The notes below the pieces were generated by a model. That model was given only the letters and a program-made list of their open reading frames with translations, made no database searches and was not told where the DNA came from. Shown here piece by piece: positions 24,344-31,518 of a stretch of 41,512 bases of DNA. Location of the stretch: positions 1 through 41,512 of the forward strand of contig DAISVU010000013.1 of NCBI GenBank assembly GCA_036839975.1, written 5' to 3'. Each line of letters opens with the position of its first letter. Position 1 is the first letter of the stretch. Source of the DNA: RGIG7111 sp036839975 (GTDB lineage: Bacteria; Bacillota; Clostridia; Peptostreptococcales; Anaerovoracaceae). The position numbers and the translations under genes were made by a program.

Positions 24344-25729
24344 ATGACAACTGAACCCAAAATACCTTATAAGATCTATCTGTCTGAAAGCGATATACCA
24401 ACACAATGGTACAATGTGCGCGCAGATATGAAAAACCGTCCGTCACCGCTCCTCAGTCCAGTAACACTCCTGCCGCTTAAAGCGGAAGATCTTGAACCAA
24501 TGTTCTGCAAGGAACTGATACAGCAGGAACTGGATGACGAGACTCCTTACATAGATATCCCGCAGGAAATTCAGGATTTCTACAAGATGTACCGTCCGTC
24601 ACCGCTTGTAAGAGCTTACTGCCTTGAGGAAAAGCTTGATACGCCGGCTAAAATATACTATAAATTTGAGGGAAACAACACGAGCGGATCTCATAAACTT
24701 AACTCCGCTATAGCTCAAGCATACTACGCGAAGGAGCAGGGGCTCAAAGGGGTTGCCACGGAAACCGGAGCAGGTCAGTGGGGCACGGCACTTTCGATGG
24801 CATGCTCGTATTTCGGCCTTGAGTGCAAAGTATACATGGTAAAAGTATCATATGAGCAGAAGCCCGCCAGACGCGAAGTCATGAGAACCTACGGCGCTGA
24901 AGTAACACCTTCGCCGTCCGACAAGACTGAAGTGGGACGAAGGATCCTTGAAGCTGACCCGAAGACTACAGGAAGCCTCGGATGCGCTATATCAGAGGCT
25001 GTTGAAGCGGCCGCCGAAAACGAAGGCTACAGATACGTGCTTGGAAGCGTTCTTAATCAGGTAATGCTGCACCAAACCGTCATAGGGCTTGAAACAAAAG
25101 CCGCACTTGACAAATACGACGTCAACCCTGACATGATCATAGGCTGCGCAGGAGGCGGGTCCAATCTCGGAGGATTGATATCCCCGTTCGTCGGTGAAAA
25201 ACTCCGCGGTGAAAACGATTACCGCATAATAGCAGTGGAACCCGCTTCATGTCCGTCCTTTACAAGAGGGGCTTTCGCCTATGACTTCTGTGATACAGGA
25301 ATGATCTGCCCTCTTGCAAAGATGTATACGCTCGGATGCAGTTTCATTCCGTCCTCAAACCATGCGGGCGGACTCAGGTTCCACGGAATGAGTCCGGTGC
25401 TTTCACAGCTGTATCACGACGGATACATAGAAGCTCGGGCTGTTGAACAAACTGAAGTATTCAAGGCTGCCGAAATATTTGCCAGAGTCGAAGGCATACT
25501 GCCCGCTCCCGAAAGCTCACATGCCATCAAGGCGGCTGTCGATGAGGCTGTAAAGTGCAGGGAGACCGGCATAGAAATGACTATCGTGTTTACTCTGACC
25601 GGTACAGGATATTTCGACATGAAGGCTTACGCGCAGTACAACGACGGAACTATGACAGACTATATCCCCACTGAGGAAGATCTTCAGCCGGGATTTGATG
25701 CTCTGCCGCACATACCTGAAATACAGTGA
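24344..25729 (+). CDS. trpB: Tryptophan synthase beta-like protein, TrpB2 type
   Basis: A 461-residue PLP enzyme that condenses indole with serine to tryptophan. The catalytic Lys is in SGSHKLNSAIAQAYYAK, and the PLP phosphate-binding loop is GCAGGGSNLGG. The N-terminal extension (IYLSESDIPTQWYNVRADM) and the length above the 400 residues of TrpB1 mark the TrpB2 class. No trpA or other trp gene is nearby, so the enzyme probably uses free indole (salvage or uptake) rather than channelled indole. The start at 24344 is chosen for AAAGGAG 7-8 nt upstream; the frame is open further upstream only across the T-box terminator. It is controlled by the Trp T-box. Confidence 0.95.
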   Translation: MTTEPKIPYKIYLSESDIPTQWYNVRADMKNRPSPLLSPVTLLPLKAEDLEPMFCKELIQQELDDETPYIDIPQEIQDFYKMYRPSPLVRAYCLEEKLDTPAKIYYKFEGNNTSGSHKLNSAIAQAYYAKEQGLKGVATETGAGQWGTALSMACSYFGLECKVYMVKVSYEQKPARREVMRTYGAEVTPSPSDKTEVGRRILEADPKTTGSLGCAISEAVEAAAENEGYRYVLGSVLNQVMLHQTVIGLETKAALDKYDVNPDMIIGCAGGGSNLGGLISPFVGEKLRGENDYRIIAVEPASCPSFTRGAFAYDFCDTGMICPLAKMYTLGCSFIPSSNHAGGLRFHGMSPVLSQLYHDGYIEARAVEQTEVFKAAEIFARVEGILPAPESSHAIKAAVDEAVKCRETGIEMTIVFTLTGTGYFDMKAYAQYNDGTMTDYIPTEEDLQPGFDALPHIPEIQ

Positions 25730-25793
25730 TATCCGCCAAACAAGCCGCCGTCACAGGTTAGCGCGCATAACATTAAAAACAATACAGCATAAT

Positions 25794-25849
25794 AAAAGAG
25801 GCTCTCCTGCGTAGACATATCGTGTCTGCAGCGACCTCTTTTTTTTTAT
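25794..25849. terminator. Bidirectional terminator between trpB2 and a small lipoprotein gene
   Basis: AAAAGAGG...GTAGACA-tatcg-TGTCTGC...CCTCTTTTTTTTT forms a long interrupted hairpin with a T run on the + strand and TTTTATT on the other. It separates trpB2 (+) from the small lipoprotein (-). Confidence 0.88.
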
Positions 25850-25873
25850 CTGTTTTCATTTTATCTGTATCTC

Positions 25874-25999
25874 TCAGTTTCCCCATACATCGGAAGTATC
25901 CGCGGGAACGTCTTCATCTTCCGCAGTTTCCTCTGTACCGCAAGCGATACAAAGCACTGCCAGTCCAACCGCTATTGCGATCTTTACTGCTTTTTTCAT
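25874..25999 (-). CDS. 41-residue putative lipoprotein, function unknown
   Basis: ATG at 25999 is preceded by GGAGG at good distance. The product begins MKKAVKIAIAVGLAVLCIAC, a short basic start, a hydrophobic segment and a lipobox-like C-I-A-C, with the modified Cys at residue 20. The mature part of about 21 residues is Glu/Asp/Thr-rich and ends DTSDVWGN. The lipobox has Cys rather than Leu at -3, which is unusual. A terminator lies about 25 nt after the stop. It is reminiscent of the acidic lipoprotein at 8068 in style, but not in sequence. No family is recognised. The frame is easy to miss because of its length. Confidence 0.6.
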   Translation of the reverse strand: MKKAVKIAIAVGLAVLCIACGTEETAEDEDVPADTSDVWGN

Positions 26000-26139
26000 G
26001 TTGCCTCCTTCCCGATCAGTATATTTCCTTTCCGCATGTTCTTTTATATCATCAATTATAACATAACTGATATTAAATCAACAATACTACCTTCATCTAT
26101 TTCCGTCTGTTCTGTAATGTGCTGCACAAATTCAAAAGA

Positions 26140-27390
26140 TCAGCGTCCGCTCAAAGTGTGAAGCATGTATGTATTGCCGTCTTTTGTCATGAATGTATAC
26201 GTTTTTTTGTCATTGTCGCCGAAACTCCCTGCAAACTCATCATATGCGCCGGGGTAATTTCCATCTTCACCAGCAAATCTGCCGTTGTACCACTTAAGAC
26301 TTTCTAAACCTACTATGTAAAAACCCTCTTCAGAGCTTTCAAATACAATGTGATCCGGACCAGCCATAGCGCAACTGAGAATAGTTCCGTCAACGTTTAC
26401 ATCCACAATACTGTTAAGATTGATTTCTCTGTATTTATCCTTCTCTTTTATGAAAATATCTGCGCTTCCTCCGTCTTCATCGGCGCTGGCCTGTGTGGAT
26501 GAAATATACAGCTCAGGGGTTCCATTTATGTATTCCAAAGCGCCGTCCGGAGTATTGAGTTCTGTTTTTTTACCGGTCTCGAATGAATAGTAGTATGCTT
26601 TATTTCTGCCAGCGTGCAGAGTATATTCGCTTTCGCCGTTAAAATCACATTTTTCATAACAGAATCCGTCTTTTGTGAGCGTGCTCTGCACACATGACAG
26701 CCCTGTCAGCCATGTCCCCGTTATAAGCGGGAAGTCTCCTTCAGCCTTTTTATATTCTGCCGTATCCGCCACTATCGTTTTTACAGTATCGAGATCCAGC
26801 ACTACCAGTTTTTCAATGGTCGATCCCAGATTATCGTCATTTGAAAATATCATTACAAGCTTGCTTCCGGCCACTATAGTCTCGGGATCATGTACTCCGC
26901 AACGCTCATATATTACCTTGTGTCCCTTCGCAGTATAGCGCAGTATCTGATACTCTGTATCATCTTCATTCATAGCGCCGCAGTACATGTCTCCGTTATA
27001 TCCCACCATAACTGTATTTATTGAGCTGGAGATATCCTGAAATTTTGTTATCTTGCCGGTTTTACGATCTGCTTTGAATGTTCTCCATTTTCCGTTGTCG
27101 CTGTCGGTCTTTTTACTGTAGCTGAAATACAGATATTTACTGTCCCCGTTCAGCATTGTGAGCTGATGTCTGTATTGTTCGGGTATTTTGACCGTTTTAC
27201 GCGTTTCATGCACCGGAAGTTTTTTTATTTTACATAGCCTGCTGTTCTTTTCAGACCTTGACACCGTTTGTTCTGTTTGCTGCTTCTTCTCTTTTGATTT
27301 ATCATATGTATTCTCCCTGCCGCCCAGTAACACGGCCCCGACAAGTATTATAAGGATTATCAGGATAAATATAACTCGCTCCTTCTTCAA
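26140..27390 (-). CDS. Membrane-anchored extracytoplasmic protein, beta-propeller-like, function unknown
   Basis: A 416-residue protein with one N-terminal transmembrane anchor (VIFILIILIILVGAVLLG, about 5-22) and no lipobox, followed by a charged linker. The rest is beta-rich with repeated units of the kind LTMLNGDSKYLYFSYS, NTVMVGYNGDMYCGAM and AYYYSFETGKKTELN, each pairing a strand with a G/D turn, as in DUF5050-like or other propeller proteins of clostridia. The TTG start at 27390 is supported by GGAGGG 8-9 nt upstream. A minus-strand TGA-TATAAT (27415-27420) is a promoter candidate. It probably acts at the outer face of the membrane; no ligand can be named. Confidence 0.7.
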   Translation of the reverse strand: MKKERVIFILIILIILVGAVLLGGRENTYDKSKEKKQQTEQTVSRSEKNSRLCKIKKLPVHETRKTVKIPEQYRHQLTMLNGDSKYLYFSYSKKTDSDNGKWRTFKADRKTGKITKFQDISSSINTVMVGYNGDMYCGAMNEDDTEYQILRYTAKGHKVIYERCGVHDPETIVAGSKLVMIFSNDDNLGSTIEKLVVLDLDTVKTIVADTAEYKKAEGDFPLITGTWLTGLSCVQSTLTKDGFCYEKCDFNGESEYTLHAGRNKAYYYSFETGKKTELNTPDGALEYINGTPELYISSTQASADEDGGSADIFIKEKDKYREINLNSIVDVNVDGTILSCAMAGPDHIVFESSEEGFYIVGLESLKWYNGRFAGEDGNYPGAYDEFAGSFGDNDKKTYTFMTKDGNTYMLHTLSGR

Positions 27391-27554
27391 TGTGTTTTCC
27401 CTCCATGTATGATTATTATATCATCACTTGCGCATGTTTTGGAGCCACCTTATAAAACATACTCCGTATAAGACAATTTTCATTCTACGCCAAAACTCAT
27501 TGTCCCGCGCAACAAATTCTATTTGATTTTTTTGTGGAATGTACCAAAAAAATC

Positions 27555-27583
27555 TTGACACAGTGATAGTCATACGTTACAAT
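27555..27583 (+). promoter_or_regulatory. Promoter of the oxidoreductase-ligase operon
   Basis: TTGACA (27555-27560) is followed after 17 bp by TACAAT (27578-27583). Start near 27590 begins the T-box leader. The preceding 27391-27554 is A/T-rich, with nothing else recognised except the divergent promoter of the 26140 gene. Confidence 0.9.
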
Positions 27584-27589
27584 AGTTAT

Positions 27590-27910
27590 TATCGATAAGG
27601 CTTGGGTAAGTTCAAACTAATTGAATTAAACGTGTCTGACACATCCCGGTCGAATCGTATAAAATTTGATAACCGAAAGACTTTGACGAAGAAAGTAAAC
27701 CTTTCAAGAAACCTATAGAGATCCGGGGACGGTGGAAGCCCGGAGGAAGTACGAAAGTGTCTGAAGATCCCTTCCGAGTCGCAGAACTGAAACTATGAGC
27801 AAGTAAGTTCTGACGGATTCCCTCCGTTATAAGGGACGCGTATGTCAGTATGTTGTATCAGGTGGTTAACGAGAGATATGATTTCGTCCTAATACAGGGC
27901 GAAATTTTTT
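27590..27910 (+). promoter_or_regulatory. T-box riboswitch upstream of the porCDAB-paaK operon (specifier ambiguous: Ile AUC favoured)
   Basis: Stem I (from about 27680) shows GACTTTGACGAAGAAAGTA and AGAGATCCGGGGACGGTGG, matching the conserved T-box K-turn, AGTA and apical motifs. The T-box core CAGGTGGTTAACGAG is at 27859-27873, and the terminator ATTTCG...CGAAATTTTTT at 27881-27910. The specifier region reads TGAA-GATCCCTTCC. A direct reading gives GAU (Asp), but the bulge UGGU (27863-27866) needs a tRNA ending ACCA, whereas tRNA-Asp ends GCCA. AUC (Ile, one base on) or UUC (Phe, 27772-27774) fit A73. An extra 80-90 nt precede stem I. Confidence 0.88.
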
Positions 27911-28019
27911 GTAAACGGATAAAATCTGCCGAGAAGCGCGCTTTTAATTATAAGACGCTCCGGTACACCGGCCACAGGCGACATCAGGGCAAATACTATT
28001 AAAGAGGAGACAGATAAAC

Positions 28020-28601
28020 ATGAAAAACGATGCAGTAGAGATCCGCTGGCATGGCCGCGGAGGACAAGGAGCAAAGACAGCATGTCTGCTGTTGGCAGAT
28101 GTAGCCTTCAATTCCGGCAAATGTGTCCAGGGCTTTCCCGAATACGGCCCTGAACGAATGGGTGCGCCTATTACAGCTTACAACAGAATTACCGACAGGC
28201 ACTGTAATGTGCACTCAAACATATATCATCCCGACTATGTAGTAGTGGTAGATGAAACGCTCCTTAAGTCGGTAGATGTTACGAGCGGCATAACTGAAAA
28301 TGGAAAAGTCATAATAAACTCAAGCAAGGATCCGGAAAAACTGCGGTCTGTGCTAAATGACTTTAACGGAGAAATCTGCACTATTGACGCAGAGAAGATA
28401 TCTATGGAGACTCTGGGTAAAAATTTCCCGAATACGCCTATGCTGGCGGCAGTTGTAAAAGTCAGCGGCGTGATCGATGAAAACCGGTTCATCAACGATA
28501 TGGAAGAGTCTTTTAGGCATAAATTCTATCATAAGCCTGAAATGGTGGAAGGCAATATGAAAGCTTTGAAAAAATCGATGAAAGAAGTAAGGGTAGGTTA
28601 A
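28020..28601 (+). CDS. 2-oxoacid:ferredoxin oxidoreductase, gamma subunit
   Basis: A 193-residue gamma subunit beginning with EIRWHGRGGQGAKTA, the glycine-rich motif of this family, and then FPEYGPERMGAP. It binds CoA-proximal elements of the enzyme. First of a gamma-delta-alpha-beta gene set, the order found in four-subunit pyruvate and 2-oxoisovalerate ferredoxin oxidoreductases. GAGGAGA provides the ribosome-binding site. The TAA overlaps the next ATG (TAATG). The T-box terminator lies 110 nt upstream. Substrate cannot be fixed from this subunit. Confidence 0.9.
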   Translation: MKNDAVEIRWHGRGGQGAKTACLLLADVAFNSGKCVQGFPEYGPERMGAPITAYNRITDRHCNVHSNIYHPDYVVVVDETLLKSVDVTSGITENGKVIINSSKDPEKLRSVLNDFNGEICTIDAEKISMETLGKNFPNTPMLAAVVKVSGVIDENRFINDMEESFRHKFYHKPEMVEGNMKALKKSMKEVRVG

Positions 28602-28906
28602 TGAAAACAAGAGCAAAAGATCTGAATGAAAAATCGACATGGCAGGAGGTAACAACAGGCGCCGAGATATATGAGCCGTCAACTTCCCTGCTTGTCAACA
28701 CGGGTGAATGGCGTGTGATGAAGCCGGTCTTAAAACCTGACAAATGCAGGCAGTGCCTGCTTTGTGCACCGTTCTGTCCGGACAGTTCCATCCCTGTAAA
28801 AGACGGTAAGCGCCTCGATTTCGATATGATGCATTGCAAAGGATGCGGCATATGCGTAAATATATGCCCGTTTGATGCGATAGATTTCGTCAAGGAGGTG
28901 AAATAA
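28601..28906 (+). CDS. 2-oxoacid:ferredoxin oxidoreductase, delta (2[4Fe-4S] ferredoxin) subunit
   Basis: A 101-residue ferredoxin-like subunit. Two cluster motifs, CRQCLLCAPFCP and CKGCGICVNICP (C-x2-C-x2-C-x3-C-P), each bind a [4Fe-4S] cluster and pass electrons to or from free ferredoxin. The N-terminal SLLVNTGEWRVMKPVL is typical of PorD/VorD. It is coupled to the gamma gene by a one-base overlap and followed immediately by the alpha gene. Confidence 0.95.
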   Translation: MKTRAKDLNEKSTWQEVTTGAEIYEPSTSLLVNTGEWRVMKPVLKPDKCRQCLLCAPFCPDSSIPVKDGKRLDFDMMHCKGCGICVNICPFDAIDFVKEVK

Positions 28907-30094
28907 ATGGCTGTAAGAGACAGACTTTCAGGAAATGAGGCTGTAGCTGTTGCAATGAGACAAATAAACCCGGACGTTATGGGTGCCTTTCCTATCACCC
29001 CGTCTACCGAAATTCCTCAATATTTTTCGAGCTTTATCGCTGACGGACTCGTGGATACGGAATTCATAGCAGTCGAATCGGAACACAGCGCCATGTCGAC
29101 CTGTCTGGCCGCATCAGCTGCCGGAGCAAGAGCCGTTACGGCGACATCTTCAGCAGGGCTTGCATTTATGTGGGAGCTACTGTATGTAACTGCATCCTCA
29201 AGACTGCCCGTCACTATGGCTGTCGTAAACAGAGCACTTACCGGTCCGATAAACATCAACAATGACCACTCTGATTCTATGGGCGCAAGAGATTCCGGAT
29301 GGCTGCAGATATACGCGGAGACAAACCAGGAAGTATATGACAATTTCATACAGGCTATGCCGATCGCCGAATCCTGCAGACTTCCTATCATGGTCTGCCA
29401 AGACGGATTCATAACCAGCCACGGTGTTTCGAACATAGCGCTTGTAGAAGATGACAAGGTTAAGGGCTTTGTCGGCGAGTATCGTCCGGAGAACTACCTT
29501 TTAAAACATGAAAACCCGCTGGCTGTAGGTCCTTACGGGACCTCACCGTATTATATGGAATTCAAAAGACAGCAGGCTCAGGCAATGAAGGACGCCATGC
29601 CTTTGATCATGGACGTCGCAGAACGTTTTGAAAGAATGACAGGCAGGCAGTACGGCTTCTTTGAAGAATATATGATGGATGACGCGGAGGTCGCGCTCGT
29701 CGCTATCGGCTCAAGCGCAGGCACCGGAAAAGAAGCGGTCGACAGGCTCAGAAGCGAAGGCAAAAAGGTCGGTCTTATAAAACTCAGGGTCTTCCGACCG
29801 TTCCCGCGCATCCCTCTTGCTGAGGCTATGTGCAAGGTAAAAGCCGTAGCGATCATGGACAAAGCCGAGAGCTTTTCAAACAGCGGGGGGCCTCTCTTCA
29901 ATGAAGCCCGAAGCTCACTTTACGATCTGCGAGACAAACCTTACTGCATAAATTATATATACGGGCTGGGCGGCAGAGATATACGCGTCGAAGATTTCTA
30001 TGATATCTTTCAAGATCTGTTTGTTATCGCAGAAAATGACGATCCGGGCGACGTTTACAGATATATAGGAGTAAGAGATTCAAGATTCATCTGA
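28907..30094 (+). CDS. 2-oxoacid:ferredoxin oxidoreductase, alpha subunit (POR/VOR type)
   Basis: A 395-residue PorA/VorA-like subunit. It has the N-terminal GNEAVAVAMRQINPDV and FPITPSTEIPQYF motif, ESEHSAMS (the conserved Glu contacts TPP), the TATSSAGLAFM segment and a C-terminal transketolase-like domain with VAIGSSAGTGKEAVDRLR and GGPLFNEARS. This architecture is shared by pyruvate, 2-oxoisovalerate and aryl-2-oxoacid oxidoreductases, so substrate must come from context: downstream PaaK-type ligases suggest branched or aryl 2-oxoacids. GGAGG lies just upstream. Confidence 0.93.
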   Translation: MAVRDRLSGNEAVAVAMRQINPDVMGAFPITPSTEIPQYFSSFIADGLVDTEFIAVESEHSAMSTCLAASAAGARAVTATSSAGLAFMWELLYVTASSRLPVTMAVVNRALTGPININNDHSDSMGARDSGWLQIYAETNQEVYDNFIQAMPIAESCRLPIMVCQDGFITSHGVSNIALVEDDKVKGFVGEYRPENYLLKHENPLAVGPYGTSPYYMEFKRQQAQAMKDAMPLIMDVAERFERMTGRQYGFFEEYMMDDAEVALVAIGSSAGTGKEAVDRLRSEGKKVGLIKLRVFRPFPRIPLAEAMCKVKAVAIMDKAESFSNSGGPLFNEARSSLYDLRDKPYCINYIYGLGGRDIRVEDFYDIFQDLFVIAENDDPGDVYRYIGVRDSRFI

Positions 30095-30190
30095 GGCTCA
30101 TGTGAGGCTTGATGGCCAACACAGTCTGCCGTTATGCAGAAGCCGTATCATGCGGGGAAAGTAAATAGATAAAAACACAGAGGTTGAAAA

Positions 30191-31120
30191 ATGACATACA
30201 GTTTAAAGAGAGAATTAGAAAAAAAAGAAAGATTTGCGGGAGGGCACAGACTTTGCGCAGGATGCGGTGCAGGCATAACGGTGCGCGCAGTGCTTAGAGC
30301 TTTAAAGCCTGAAGACAGAGCCGTTATAACCAATGCGACCAGCTGTCTGGAAGTTTCATCGTACATGTATCCCCATACAGCATACTCCGACAGCTACATC
30401 CACAGTGCGTTTGCCAATGCCGCTGCGACATGCTCCGGGGTGGAAACAGCTTACAGAGCGCTGAAGAAACGCGGTAAAATAAAAGACACATTTAAATTTA
30501 TTACTTTCGGCGGAGATGGCGGAACATACGACATAGGTCTGCAGTCCCTGTCCGGAGCCATGGAACGCGGTCATGACATGGTATATGTCTGCTATGATAA
30601 TGAAGCCTATATGAACACAGGCATCCAAAGATCCTCATCAACACCCAGATTTGCTGATGCGACCACTTCACCGGTCGGCAAAGAATCCCCGGGAAAGATA
30701 CAGAACAAAAAGGATCTGACCCGTATAATCGCCGCACACAATATACCATATGCGGCGCAGTCGACCTTCACAAAGGACTTCAAGGATCTGCACTTAAAAG
30801 CCGAAAAAGCTATCTATACAGAAGGACCGTGTTTTTTGAACGTGCTCTCCCCTTGTCCGCGCGGCTGGAGATATGAAACCGCCGATATTGCCGAAATCTG
30901 TGATCTGGCAGTTGAAACATGTGTATGGCCGCTTTACGAGATCGAAAACGGTGTATGGAAACTCACATACGAGCCAAAGAAAAAGCTTCCTGTAGAGGAC
31001 TTCCTAAAAAAGCAGGGGCGTTTTGCACATATGTTCAGGTCCGGCAGCGAATGGATAATCGAAGAAGCTCAGGAATATATCGATAATCAGTGGGAAAAAC
31101 TGTTAAAGCGCTGCGAGTAA
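30191..31120 (+). CDS. 2-oxoacid:ferredoxin oxidoreductase, beta (TPP-binding) subunit
   Basis: A 309-residue TPP-binding subunit. LCAGCGAGI near residue 20 and a later Cys (TSCLEVSS) supply Fe-S ligands. The TPP-Mg motif is GDGGTYDIGLQSLSGAMERG followed by CYDNEAYMNTGIQRSSSTP, the VOR/POR beta hallmark. SPCPRGWRY lies near residue 220. The gene is 96 nt after alpha, with its own ribosome-binding site (GAGG). It completes the four-subunit enzyme, which interconverts 2-oxoacid plus CoA with acyl-CoA, CO2 and reduced ferredoxin. Confidence 0.94.
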   Translation: MTYSLKRELEKKERFAGGHRLCAGCGAGITVRAVLRALKPEDRAVITNATSCLEVSSYMYPHTAYSDSYIHSAFANAAATCSGVETAYRALKKRGKIKDTFKFITFGGDGGTYDIGLQSLSGAMERGHDMVYVCYDNEAYMNTGIQRSSSTPRFADATTSPVGKESPGKIQNKKDLTRIIAAHNIPYAAQSTFTKDFKDLHLKAEKAIYTEGPCFLNVLSPCPRGWRYETADIAEICDLAVETCVWPLYEIENGVWKLTYEPKKKLPVEDFLKKQGRFAHMFRSGSEWIIEEAQEYIDNQWEKLLKRCE

Positions 31121-31518
31121 GACGCACGGGATTCCGGTGCTGCGCGCAAAGTTTTTGCGCCTGTTTATCCTCTACACAAACCGGAAGACATTTAATGCTG
31201 ATTAAAAGCTTGGTATTTGACCGTATCCGCTCATTACGGAATCTCTCTGAGATTTCTCTTAATTTCTTATTGCAAAAAATTGATTTACACAATAATTTAG
31301 TATAGAATGTAGCCATTGTCCGGATAACGCTCAGATTTTTGCAAAAAGTGAGAAAATACAGCGTTTGAGGCAGTATGGTATTAATCGGGAAATAAGGTGA
31401 TAACGCTGCGCCGGTCTTTCAGGCATATCCAATGCGTCTGATTTTCAATAGTAAACTGCATTGGATTTTTGAATATGCCGAATCAAGCGCGGCAAAAAAA
31501 GCGGAGATGAAAACGGAA
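31121..31518 (+). promoter_or_regulatory. Spacer/leader between porB and paaK1 with attenuator-like hairpin
   Basis: About 400 nt without a supported gene. A possible promoter is TTGATT-15-TATAGA near 31280-31306. At 31427-31470, ATCCAATGC pairs with GCATTGGAT and is followed by TTTT, an intrinsic-terminator-like hairpin; flanking GGCATAT/ATATGCC extends the stem further. An upstream AACGCT / AGCGTT / AACGCT set (about 31326-31405) could form alternative helices. No T-box core was found. It may attenuate expression of the ligases relative to the oxidoreductase. Confidence 0.4.

Noticed and set aside
27766..27768. GAU as the specifier codon of the second T-box (aspartate)
   Set aside because: The UGGU bulge would not pair with the GCCA end of tRNA-Asp, and an Asp link makes no sense for this operon. 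Kept only as an ambiguity.
28020..31120. Ordinary pyruvate:ferredoxin oxidoreductase for glycolysis
   Set aside because: The four-subunit type cannot be excluded by motifs, but the T-box, two PaaK ligases and ACT protein make a dedicated amino-acid-related role more likely.
31432..31518. N-terminal extension of the first PaaK-type ligase
   Set aside because: The extra 29 residues include a terminator-like hairpin, have no counterpart in the second copy, and 31519 gives equal length and a matching start.
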